Positions 15,283 through 21,683 of a stretch of DNA of 23,362 nt are shown here, one piece after another. A program made the position numbers and the translations under genes. Within the stretch, counting starts at the first letter, position 1, and every line of letters begins with the position of its first letter. The notes beneath the pieces were generated by a model. That model made no database searches, was not told where the DNA came from, and saw only the letters and a list, made by a program, of their open reading frames with translations. Source of the DNA: JAVBNW01 sp031551255 (GTDB taxonomy: Bacteria > Bacillota > Clostridia > Christensenellales > UBA1750); contig JAVBNW010000051.1 in NCBI GenBank assembly GCA_031551255.1, forward strand, positions 1-23,362, in the 5' to 3' direction.

Positions 15283-15976
15283 AGCCGAACACCTCCAAAT
15301 ACGCTTGCTCCACCGTCTTTCCGGATTGCTCGCGCATCGCCTCGCAGTCTCCGGTGAACAAGATGCGCCCATCGCCCAAAAGAAAGATCATATCGAAGAT
15401 GCGCTCGATATCGCGGATCAGGTGCGTGGATACCACGACGCTCGCGCCGTCCAGCTCCATGGCAACGATCGCATCCATGATGCGCGCCTTGCCCACCGGG
15501 TCGATGCCCCCGAGCGGTTCGTCCAGCAGGTAAAGCTTCGCCTTGCGCGACAGCGTCATGCCCAGCATCACGCGCTCCTGCATGCCCTTGGAGAGGCTGC
15601 GGATTCTATCCATAGGGTTGAGCGCGAGCATGTCGATCATCTTATCCGCAAGCGCCTGGTCGTAATCCTCAAACATGTCTCCATAGTACTTAAAGCCGTC
15701 GTACACCCGCATCCAGTTTGGAAACACCACCGTATCCGGCAAAAAAGCTATGTTCTTCTTGGCGGCGAGGCTGGAAAAGCCGCCCTCCATATCGAGCTCG
15801 CCCGCGCTTGGTTGCAACACGCCGGACATAATTTTTAAGAGCGTCGTCTTGCCCGAACCATTGGGGCCTAGAAGGCCGATGACGCGTCCCGGGGGCAGAT
15901 CCATGCTCACGCCGTTGAGCGCCGCCTTGCCCGCATATGCCTTGCTCAGGTTGCGCACGCTGAGGATGCTATTCAT
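15275..15976 (-). CDS. ABC transporter ATP-binding protein (YtrB-like)
   Basis: This 233-residue cytoplasmic ATPase has all the motifs: Walker A GPNGSGKTT (37-45), signature LSKGMQ (128-133), Walker B LYLLDEP (148-154), D-loop GGIDP and the switch His in STHL (His185). The Q-loop region FLPDTVVFPNWMRVYD is of the kind seen in ABC-2 exporters. It powers the adjacent permease. Its stop overlaps the permease start by 8 bases, and its own start overlaps the end of the GntR gene by 8 bases, so the three are translationally coupled. ATG 15976 is the only sensible start, as the sequence MNSILSVRNLSKAYAG matches the family N-terminus. Confidence 0.94.
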   Translation of the reverse strand: MNSILSVRNLSKAYAGKAALNGVSMDLPPGRVIGLLGPNGSGKTTLLKIMSGVLQPSAGELDMEGGFSSLAAKKNIAFLPDTVVFPNWMRVYDGFKYYGDMFEDYDQALADKMIDMLALNPMDRIRSLSKGMQERVMLGMTLSRKAKLYLLDEPLGGIDPVGKARIMDAIVAMELDGASVVVSTHLIRDIERIFDMIFLLGDGRILFTGDCEAMREQSGKTVEQAYLEVFGYA

Positions 15977-16379
15977 CCTTATCCCCCTCGCCGGCCTCCG
16001 CCTTTTTTATTTCATTCGATAAGACATCTAAAATTTGCCGATCCGTAAACCCCATCGCCCGCATGTCCTGCATGAAGCGCTCGATAGCCCCTTTCGCCAT
16101 GGCGGCCTTGATTTCGTTCATCTTTGCCACATCCTCCGTTACGAAATAGCCCATGCCCCGTTGGCTGAAAATTAACCCTTCGCGCTCCATTTCCTGATAT
16201 GCGCGGTGGACGGTGTTGGGGTTGACCCTCATTGCGACCGCTACATCGCGTATCGAGGGAACGCGGTGCCCCGGGGGCATTTCGCCCTTGATCACGCTGC
16301 CCTTGAAGCGGTCGATAATCTGCAAATAAATCGGCTGACGGTCGTCCATCGCTTCGGCCCATACCTTCCAGTCCGGCAC
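15969..16379 (-). CDS. GntR family transcriptional regulator, YtrA subfamily
   Basis: This 136-residue repressor has a winged helix at about residues 15-82: QPIYLQIIDRFKGSVIKGEM, PPGHRVPSIRDVAVAMRVNPNTVHRAYQEMEREG and the wing LIFSQRGMGYFV. A short C-terminal dimerisation helix pair follows (about 84-130), as in YtrA-type members that lack a ligand-binding domain. Such proteins repress their own ABC-transporter operon. GTG 16379 was chosen, with GGAGGT 6 bases upstream and the family motif starting soon after; the ATG two bases upstream is out of frame. The operator at 16398-16423 covers its own promoter, supporting autoregulation. Inducing signal is unknown. Confidence 0.92.
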   Translation of the reverse strand: MPDWKVWAEAMDDRQPIYLQIIDRFKGSVIKGEMPPGHRVPSIRDVAVAMRVNPNTVHRAYQEMEREGLIFSQRGMGYFVTEDVAKMNEIKAAMAKGAIERFMQDMRAMGFTDRQILDVLSNEIKKAEAGEGDKDE

Positions 16380-16397
16380 ATGCTCACCTCCAAGTCT

Positions 16398-16423
16398 TAG
16401 TGTATCGTTATATTAATACACTA
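16398..16423 (-). promoter_or_regulatory. Palindromic operator of the GntR-ABC operon
   Basis: Arms TAGTGTAT and ATACACTA (8 bp, perfect) are separated by 10 bases and lie over the -10 box of the operon promoter. The AGTGTA...TACACT core, here with a 12-base gap, resembles the palindrome I recall for B. subtilis YtrA (about 13-base gap). The first gene encodes a YtrA-family repressor, so binding by that protein is the obvious reading. Confidence 0.78.
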
Positions 16424-16438
16424 GAATTCTAATGTCAA
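16410..16438 (-). promoter_or_regulatory. Promoter of the GntR-ABC-DUF2807 operon
   Basis: On the minus strand, TTGACA (16438-16433, perfect -35) and TAATAT (16415-16410) are 17 bases apart. The spacer contains a 10-base palindrome TAGAATTCTA. The -10 box sits inside the 16398-16423 operator. Confidence 0.78.
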
Positions 16439-16451
16439 GGGGCAAAAGCAA

Positions 16452-16474
16452 GGCCGCGGAAATTTTCCGCGGCC
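16452..16474 (-). terminator. Intrinsic terminator of purR
   Basis: A perfect 11-bp stem, GGCCGCGGAAA / TTTCCGCGGCC, has a 1-base centre, so the real loop opens in the A/T pairs. On the minus strand TTGCTTTTGCC follows. It lies about 22 bases past the purR stop and just upstream of the GntR promoter. Confidence 0.75.
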
Positions 16475-16496
16475 CGGCAGATACGATCTGGGCAGT

Positions 16497-17318
16497 TTAG
16501 CGGCTCTGTTGAATCCACGGCGCGGGAACCAGGCGCGCGCCCTTTTCGTCGTCGATTTCCTTTAATATCATCAGCGATTTTAGAGCATCCGGGCCGGGCC
16601 TTTCGTTTTCCCGCTGGATCATCACGCCCACGCCGACCACGCGCACCGAAAATTCCCGCATCAAATCCATCATTCCGCGCACGGTGCCTCCGGCCTTCAT
16701 AAAGTCGTCGACGATCAGCGCGCGCTGCCCTTCCTTCACAGTCCGCCTGGCGAGCGACATGGTCTGCATGATGCCGGTCGAACCTGAGATGAAGTTGATG
16801 GCGACTTGCGGCCCCTCATACGCCTTTTGATCGCGCCGGGCGATGGCCAGCGGAACGCCCAGCGCGCGGGCCGTAGCCATGGCAAACGCGATGCCGCGCG
16901 TCTCGACCGTCAGCACAAAGTCGGGCTCTTTGCGGACAAACTGCGCCGCCATGATCGCGCCAAGCCGGTCGAGCAGCGCCGGATCTCCCAGAATGTCGGC
17001 CACGTACAAATATCCGCCGGGCAGGACGCGGGAGGGCTCGCTGAGCCTTCGGCATGTTTCCCAAGTAACCTCAAACGCCTCCGTGTCGGCAACGACGGGC
17101 ACAAAGCGCACGCCGCCCGCGGCGCCCGTTACGGTTTCGATCTCCCCCAGGCCGAATTGAGAAAAAACGCCCCGAAGAAGCTCGATATCCTCGCTGATGG
17201 TCGACTTGGCCGCGTCGAACATCGCGCAAAAATGGTTTAGCGTATAGATGCGGTTGGGCGACGCCGTCAGCACGCGCACCATGGCGCTCATGCGGCCGTT
17301 GCGCTTCACTCTTTCCAT
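16497..17318 (-). CDS. purR: Purine operon repressor PurR (PRPP-responsive)
   Basis: This 273-residue PurR is of the Gram-positive type (B. subtilis PurR, 285 residues). The N-terminal winged helix (about 1-75) includes RVKRNGRMSAMVRVL and KSTISEDIELLRGVF, ending in TGAAGGVRF. The C-terminal phosphoribosyltransferase-like domain has VETRGIAFAMATARALGVPL, the FISGSTGIMQTMSL loop and the PRPP motif ALIVDDFMKAGGT (about 200-212). PRPP binding relieves repression of purine synthesis genes in characterised members. ATG 17318 aligns with B. subtilis PurR and has GGAG about 9 bases upstream. An in-frame ATG at 17348 also has AAGGA nearby and would add 10 residues. It has its own promoter and terminator. 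Confidence 0.95.
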   Translation of the reverse strand: MERVKRNGRMSAMVRVLTASPNRIYTLNHFCAMFDAAKSTISEDIELLRGVFSQFGLGEIETVTGAAGGVRFVPVVADTEAFEVTWETCRRLSEPSRVLPGGYLYVADILGDPALLDRLGAIMAAQFVRKEPDFVLTVETRGIAFAMATARALGVPLAIARRDQKAYEGPQVAINFISGSTGIMQTMSLARRTVKEGQRALIVDDFMKAGGTVRGMMDLMREFSVRVVGVGVMIQRENERPGPDALKSLMILKEIDDEKGARLVPAPWIQQSR

Positions 17319-17372
17319 CCCACAACACTCCGTTCCGAAGCTTTTCATTCATATGTCCTTGTATTCTTGTAC

Positions 17373-17400
17373 ATTATAAACCGGCCTTTAAAAAATGCAA
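17373..17400 (-). promoter_or_regulatory. Promoter of purR
   Basis: On the minus strand, TTGCAT (17400-17395) and a perfect TATAAT (17378-17373) are 16 bases apart. The -10 box is about 55 bases upstream of the chosen purR start, leaving room for a short leader. Confidence 0.65.
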
Positions 17401-17415
17401 ACTTAATTTGAAGTT
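17400..17415. promoter_or_regulatory. Dyad between divergent purR and zinc-ribbon/murC promoters
   Basis: AACTT and AAGTT flank the 6-base centre AATTTG, giving a 5-6-5 dyad that sits between the two back-to-back -35 boxes. It could be an operator, but arms this short in A/T-rich DNA may be chance. Confidence 0.3.
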
Positions 17416-17436
17416 CGTAGCATTTCCCCGTATGAT
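17408..17436 (+). promoter_or_regulatory. Promoter of the zinc-ribbon - DUF2085 - murC operon
   Basis: TTGAAG (17408-17413) and TATGAT (17431-17436) are 17 bases apart. The -10 matches 5 of 6. Transcription would begin near 17443, giving an ~85-base leader before the first gene. Confidence 0.62.
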
Positions 17437-17490
17437 ATCATAGAGTGTCGAATCCTACGACAAAAGCGCGCGTTCGGTCTTTGGGCGGCG

Positions 17491-17515
17491 ACGCCCGACC
17501 CGTGCGGCGCAAAAG
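17491..17515 (+). other. Hairpin in the leader of the murC operon
   Basis: The leader RNA can fold as GGTC-TTT bulge-GGGCG, loop GCGA, CGCCC-GACC, that is a short stem capped by a GNRA-type tetraloop, about 15-35 bases upstream of the first start codon. The position is approximate. I cannot link it to any known riboswitch class. Confidence 0.25.
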
Positions 17516-17527
17516 GATGTGTTTACC

Positions 17528-17728
17528 ATGCGTTGCCCACATTGCGGAAGCGAACTTTGCCATGTGGTTACCGAAACCGATTATAAGGGCTTTGGCTTTC
17601 TGCGCGGCTGCCTGGGGTGGCTGATCTTCGGCCCGATCGGCGCGCTGTGCGGCGCGTGCGGCATGGGCAAGGGCCGCTCGCGCACCTATTGGGTCTGCGG
17701 CAATTGCCGAAGGAGATTCCGTGCGTGA
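17528..17728 (+). CDS. Small zinc-ribbon-like protein
   Basis: This 66-residue protein begins MRCPHCGSEL (CPHC knuckle, Cys3/Cys6) and ends YWVCGNCRRRFRA (CGNC knuckle, Cys57/Cys60), which together can bind one Zn. Between them is a Gly-rich hydrophobic segment (FGFLRGCLGWLIFGPIGALCGACGMGKG, about residues 22-48) that could insert in or touch the membrane. This pattern is common in small Firmicute zinc-ribbon proteins of unknown function. ATG 17528 has AAAGGA about 10 bases upstream; a GTG three codons earlier is too close to that site. Its TGA stop overlaps the GTG start of the DUF2085 gene (GTGA). It is the first gene of the unit leading to murC. Function unknown. Confidence 0.75.
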   Translation: MRCPHCGSELCHVVTETDYKGFGFLRGCLGWLIFGPIGALCGACGMGKGRSRTYWVCGNCRRRFRA

Positions 17729-18087
17729 CGGATAAAACATGGGTTCGCTGGATGCGCCTGGGCGCGATATCCGGCTGCCATCAGCTCGCCGAGCGAAGCT
17801 TTTTCGTCCGCGGCTGGCAATTCCCCGTGTGCGCACGCTGCGCAGGCCTGCCGATAGGTTGGCTGCTTGCGCCGCTTGCCGCGTTGCTGTGGCGCCCGCC
17901 GCTATGGGTCGGCCCGGTTTTTTTACTTCCGATGGCGCTTGATTGGTCGCTGCAGCGGTTCGGCTTTCTGCCTTCCAACAACATCCGGCGCTTCGCCACA
18001 GGGGTTTTAGGCGGATTTGGTTATCTTCTCGCGATCATAACCATATTTCTGATAATCTTTGGACGCGGCGCGTATACTGTTTTGTGA
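17725..18087 (+). CDS. DUF2085 family membrane protein
   Basis: This 120-residue predicted membrane protein has the DUF2085 signature. GCHQLAERSFFVRGWQFPVCARCAGLPIG (about residues 17-45) carries Cys18-His19 and Cys36-x2-Cys39, which may bind metal. Two or three hydrophobic segments follow, with the conserved ALDWSLQ and the SNNIRRFATGVLGG block. The biochemical role of the family is unknown. GTG 17725 is used, with AAGGAG about 9 bases upstream, and it overlaps the preceding stop by 4 bases. It lies 24 bases upstream of murC. The overlap and spacing indicate one transcript with the zinc-ribbon and murC genes. Confidence 0.85.
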   Translation: MTDKTWVRWMRLGAISGCHQLAERSFFVRGWQFPVCARCAGLPIGWLLAPLAALLWRPPLWVGPVFLLPMALDWSLQRFGFLPSNNIRRFATGVLGGFGYLLAIITIFLIIFGRGAYTVL

Positions 18088-18111
18088 ACCACCCCCGAAA
18101 GGATGATGATT

Positions 18112-19476
18112 TTGCCGCTTTCTTCCTACCGGCGTATGCACTTTATCGGCATCGGAGGCTCGAGCATGTCGGGGCTTGCGCGGCTGATGAAAGCCCGCGG
18201 GCACATCGTAACCGGCTCCGACCGCGATGCGTCGCACACGACGGATCATCTGGCGGCGGAGGGCATCGGCATCGCGATAGGGCAAAATGCGGAAAACCCG
18301 CGCGGGGCCGACCTTGCGGTGTATACGGCGGCCATCATGCCCGACAACCCGGAACTTCTCGCCTGCGGGGAGCTGGGAATCCCCGCTATGGAACGCGCCG
18401 CCTTTTTGGGCGAGCTTTCCGCCGAGTATGAAAAATGCATAGCGGTATGCGGCACGCACGGGAAGACGACGACGACTTCCATGCTCGCGCAGGTGCTCGT
18501 GGACGCGCGGCTGAACCCGACCGTGCACATCGGAGGCGAGATCCCCGCATGGGGCTCGAACGTGAGAACCGGCAGCCACGAGCTGTTCGTCACCGAAGCC
18601 GATGAATTTCGCGCAAGCTTTCTAAAACTTAAGCCGACCCTGGCCATTTTTTTGAACATCGAAGAAGATCATCTTGATTTTTACCGGGATATTGAGCACA
18701 TTGTCGAAACGTTCCGCGCGTTTCAGCGCAACATACGTAAGGGCGGCTTAGCCGTGCTGTGCGCGGACAGCCCCTATGCCCTCTCCCTGCGCGACAGCGC
18801 GCCGTGCCGCTGCGTTACATACGGGCTGAATGGCGGTGCGGATTATGCCGCCGCCGATCTTGCGCACGACGAAAACGGCTGCTTTTCCTTTACCGCGCTG
18901 CACGTGGATTCCCCTATCGGCCAAATCCGCCTGAGCGTGCCGGGCCGCCACATCGCGGTAAACGCGCTGGGCGTGCTGGCCGCTGCGTGCGAAATGGGCA
19001 TCGAACCTGCGCGCGCCGTCGCTTCGCTGGCCGCGTTCGCCGGGGTGCACCGCAGGTTCGAACACACGGGAGACGTTCAAGGCGTTCGCCTATACCACGA
19101 CTACGGGCACAACCCGGCGGAATACCGCACCGTCATCCCCATCGCCGCCATCATGCCGCACCGCAAGCTGTACGTGGTGGTGCAGCCGCATACCTACTCG
19201 CGCGCCAAGCGCCTGTTTCACCAAGTCCCCACGGCCTTTGAGGGCGCGGACGAGGTGCTCGTCACCGATATCTATGCCGCGCGGGAGAAGGACCCGGGGG
19301 ATATCCACGCGACGATGCTCGTGGAAGCGATGCGGAAAAACGGCGTTCCCGCCATATACTGCCCCGGGTTTGAAGACTGTAAGGCCTATCTTATGGGTCA
19401 TTGGCAGGATGGCGACATCGTGTTGACGCTTGGCTGCGGCAACATCAACCTGCTGAACGAATTGCTCGCGGATTAG
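18112..19476 (+). CDS. murC: UDP-N-acetylmuramate--L-alanine ligase
   Basis: This 454-residue Mur ligase adds L-Ala to UDP-MurNAc in the cytoplasm using ATP. The N-terminal UDP-binding domain begins MHFIGIGGSSMSGLARLM. The ATP loop is GTHGKTTTTSML (114-125), followed by TEADEFRASFL and NIEEDHLDFY. The C-terminal domain has GVHRRFEHTG and QPHTYSRAKRLF. The metal/substrate block usually written DDYGHHP reads HDYGHNP (329-335), a variant. I chose TTG 18112 because AAGGA is 8 bases upstream; the ATGs at 18103 and 18106 overlap or abut that site but would add only 2-3 residues. It is the third gene of its operon. The length matches MurC rather than Mpl or MurT. Confidence 0.92.
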   Translation: MPLSSYRRMHFIGIGGSSMSGLARLMKARGHIVTGSDRDASHTTDHLAAEGIGIAIGQNAENPRGADLAVYTAAIMPDNPELLACGELGIPAMERAAFLGELSAEYEKCIAVCGTHGKTTTTSMLAQVLVDARLNPTVHIGGEIPAWGSNVRTGSHELFVTEADEFRASFLKLKPTLAIFLNIEEDHLDFYRDIEHIVETFRAFQRNIRKGGLAVLCADSPYALSLRDSAPCRCVTYGLNGGADYAAADLAHDENGCFSFTALHVDSPIGQIRLSVPGRHIAVNALGVLAAACEMGIEPARAVASLAAFAGVHRRFEHTGDVQGVRLYHDYGHNPAEYRTVIPIAAIMPHRKLYVVVQPHTYSRAKRLFHQVPTAFEGADEVLVTDIYAAREKDPGDIHATMLVEAMRKNGVPAIYCPGFEDCKAYLMGHWQDGDIVLTLGCGNINLLNELLAD

Positions 19477-19508
19477 GTTTGCTGATCCGGTTCGTTCACA
19501 ATTGTATC

Positions 19509-19547
19509 GTTATGCCGCGCCGCGTAGAATACGCGGCGCGGCATAAC
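19509..19547 (+). terminator. Long hairpin between murC and the GyrI-like gene
   Basis: A perfect 17-bp stem (GTTATGCCGCGCCGCGT and its complement) has a 5-base loop AGAAT, lying between convergent genes. Neither side has a clear T-run, so it is an atypical, probably bidirectional terminator or an RNA-end stabiliser. Confidence 0.6.
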
Positions 19548-19567
19548 GTCAAGGCTAAGAAAGCATT

Positions 19568-20065
19568 TTATTCCATTGGCTTTACCGCAAACAGAATGCA
19601 GCAATCATGTTTATTCTGATCCGGATAAAACTCGCACCAGGCATCTCCCTGAATAAACCCCGCTTCGCTCACCGCCTGCGCGAATCGCTCGATGTTGTGC
19701 GCATCCGGCGGATGCTCGCTTACCGTGCCGTGGCCCAGCAACATCGCCGGCACATCTCTAAACTCAAACCCATCCGGCACAGGCGTTTGCGCGGGACAGA
19801 TCACACAAATCATGTAGGTGTATTGCTGCGTTATAGGATCGTATTCGCCAATCCACGCAAGGGTGGTTCTGATCATTTGCGGCAAGGCTCTTGCCAGATC
19901 GTGATACCGGGTATAGTATTCGTTCCAAAATAGCGGAATCGGCGTCACGTCGGTTCCATTCGTATGCCGCATTGTTTTTCCTATGAGCCGAACATCCGGC
20001 AGACTAAAAAAACGCAGACGATTTTCAAAAGGGAAAATATCCGATATGGGCAGTACTTGCCGCAT
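19568..20065 (-). CDS. GyrI-like / AraC effector-binding domain protein
   Basis: This 165-residue stand-alone protein appears to have a GyrI-like (AraC effector-binding, SHV2) fold. It begins RQVLPISDIFPFENRLRFFSLPDVRLIGKTMRH and has TYMICVICPAQTPVPDGFEFRDVPAMLLGHGTV, the strand pattern that ends in a Trp/Glu-rich ligand pocket (WCEFYPD near the C-terminus). Such proteins bind hydrophobic or cationic ligands and may sequester toxins or act with regulators. No DNA-binding domain is fused. ATG 20065 has GGAGGGG about 5 bases upstream. A TATAAT-box promoter lies upstream (20094-20123). The fold call is moderate and rests on pattern resemblance; the ligand is unknown. Confidence 0.68.
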   Translation of the reverse strand: MRQVLPISDIFPFENRLRFFSLPDVRLIGKTMRHTNGTDVTPIPLFWNEYYTRYHDLARALPQMIRTTLAWIGEYDPITQQYTYMICVICPAQTPVPDGFEFRDVPAMLLGHGTVSEHPPDAHNIERFAQAVSEAGFIQGDAWCEFYPDQNKHDCCILFAVKPME

Positions 20066-20093
20066 GCCATCCCCTCCTTTGTCGAGCATAGCC

Positions 20094-20123
20094 ATTATAG
20101 TCACCGAACCCCAAAACACGCAA
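20094..20123 (-). promoter_or_regulatory. Promoter of the GyrI-like gene
   Basis: On the minus strand, TTGCGT (20123-20118) and a perfect TATAAT (20099-20094) are 18 bases apart. The -10 box is 28 bases upstream of the ATG. Confidence 0.58.
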
Positions 20124-20248
20124 GTCCAGCGACGGGTCGGTTCCCCTCATTTCGCCTTCCTCGCGAGGAAAACCTCCCGTTCGCTGTCTTTTGAGCGTTT
20201 GGGCGTTCGGCGAGTATATATCGCGCATTTGCATTACCGGCAAAACAA

Positions 20249-20274
20249 ATCCGGCTTGCCTTCACAAGCCGGAT
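20249..20274 (-). terminator. Intrinsic terminator of the deoB-punA-dacF operon
   Basis: A 10-bp perfect stem, ATCCGGCTTG / CAAGCCGGAT, has a 6-base loop. On the minus strand TTGTTTTG follows. It lies about 60 bases past the carboxypeptidase stop. The plus strand also has ACTTTTC after it. The remaining bases of this 267-base gap hold only the GyrI-like promoter. Confidence 0.75.
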
Positions 20275-20332
20275 ACTTTTCTAACGGACTGCGTGATGCC
20301 GACAACTCACGGAACGCTTTGCGATGCATTAT

Positions 20333-21562
20333 TTAGCCCAACCAATTGGCAAGGATGCGCAGCAGCGAACCTACAAAACCGGCGTTATCCACTCTTTGCG
20401 CCGCCACGGCAGGAATTCTAGCGACCGTTTCATCGCCCTTATATACCACGATTTCGCCGACTGTCTCACCTTTGCCTACCGGCGCTTCCAACTGATCGGG
20501 CAGCAGCGCTTCGTAGCGGATGTCGCCTTCCTCGCCCTTCATAATCATCGCGCGCACCGGTCTTCCGGCTATCACATCCACCTCGCGCACATCTCCGCCC
20601 TTTACCGGCAGCGCCTCGCGCACCATCTGCCCTTCGGAAGCGATGTCGTACAGGTAATAGTGGTCGAAGCCGTAATCCAGCATTTTCGATGCAGTGGAAA
20701 AACGTTCGTTGCTGCTCGACGCGCCTAAGACGACGGCGATCAGGCGCATGCCGTCCCGCTGCGCGGAAGCGGACATGCAAAACTTCGCCTCGCTCGTCGA
20801 GCCGGTTTTTAGACCGTCCGCCCCCTCATAGGTGCGGATGAGCCGGTTAGTATTTGTAAGCTCTGTTTTGCGGTTGTTGCGCGGGTGCGTAATTTCGTCG
20901 AGCCATATGCCGCTATATTCAAACAGCAAATCGTGCTGCGCTACGTAGCGCGACAACTGCGCGACATCCCGGGCGGTGGTATACTGCCCTTCCGCGGCAA
21001 GCCCGGTACAGTTTTGATACACCGTATCTTCAAGGTCCAGCTCGGCCGCGCGCCCGTTCATCCGCCGCACGAACGCGGTTTCGGAGCCGTACAAAAACTC
21101 CGCCAGCGCAACGGCCGCGTCGTTTGCCGAAGCCACGATTACGCTTTTGAGAAGCTCGCCCGCCTCATACTCGCTATCGCCGTCGAGCAGGGCTTGCGAA
21201 CCGCCCGTAGAGGCGGCGTTGCGCGACACCTTGATCATTTGGTCGAGCTTCAAGCGCCCTTCGTCGATCGCTTCAAACGCAAGCAGCAGCGTCATTAGCT
21301 TCGTGACGCTGGCCACAGGCCGCTTGCTGTCCGCATCCTTTTCAAAGATAACGCGGCCGCTCTCCGCCTCAAGCAGCATAACGCTCGGAGCGCCGATATC
21401 AAACGGCGGCTGCTCGAGCGGCGTGCTCAGCGGCGAGAGCTCTCCGCCGATGATTTCGCCCTTAATCGACTGCTCCGTAGGCGACGAAACATCGGCAGCC
21501 AGCGGTGCGGCGCACGGCAATAGGAGCGACGCAAGCAGGAAAACGCACAGCCATCTGCGCAA
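20333..21562 (-). CDS. dacF: D-alanyl-D-alanine carboxypeptidase, DacF type (second paralogue)
   Basis: This 409-residue S11-family DD-carboxypeptidase has a signal peptide (about 1-23, ending PLAAD). The active-site motifs are SVTK (Ser85, Lys88), SAN (145-147) and KTG (252-254), with a C-terminal beta domain (about 290-380). The tail FVGSLLRILANWLG is a probable amphipathic membrane anchor. It acts on peptidoglycan stem peptides outside the membrane. TTG 21562 is used, with GGAGGGGG about 10 bases upstream, and puts the signal peptide first. It follows deoB and punA in the same direction, the order found upstream of spoIIAA in B. subtilis, where dacF is expressed in the forespore. The spoIIA genes are not downstream here. 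The SAN form of the middle motif separates it from the other copy (SGN). Confidence 0.93.
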   Translation of the reverse strand: MRRWLCVFLLASLLLPCAAPLAADVSSPTEQSIKGEIIGGELSPLSTPLEQPPFDIGAPSVMLLEAESGRVIFEKDADSKRPVASVTKLMTLLLAFEAIDEGRLKLDQMIKVSRNAASTGGSQALLDGDSEYEAGELLKSVIVASANDAAVALAEFLYGSETAFVRRMNGRAAELDLEDTVYQNCTGLAAEGQYTTARDVAQLSRYVAQHDLLFEYSGIWLDEITHPRNNRKTELTNTNRLIRTYEGADGLKTGSTSEAKFCMSASAQRDGMRLIAVVLGASSSNERFSTASKMLDYGFDHYYLYDIASEGQMVREALPVKGGDVREVDVIAGRPVRAMIMKGEEGDIRYEALLPDQLEAPVGKGETVGEIVVYKGDETVARIPAVAAQRVDNAGFVGSLLRILANWLG

Positions 21563-21683
21563 AATAAATCCCCCTCCTAAAGACAGGTTCTCCTTAACAG
21601 GATATCCTCAAAAGGGGGAAACTATGTCACCACAGCGCGCACAAGAAAAAAGATCCGGCGCAAAATCGCGATTTTTGAAGATA

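Noticed and set aside
17330..17345. TTCCGAAG near the purR start as a PurBox half-site
   Set aside because: It is a single short match that lacks the paired inverted copy expected for a PurBox.
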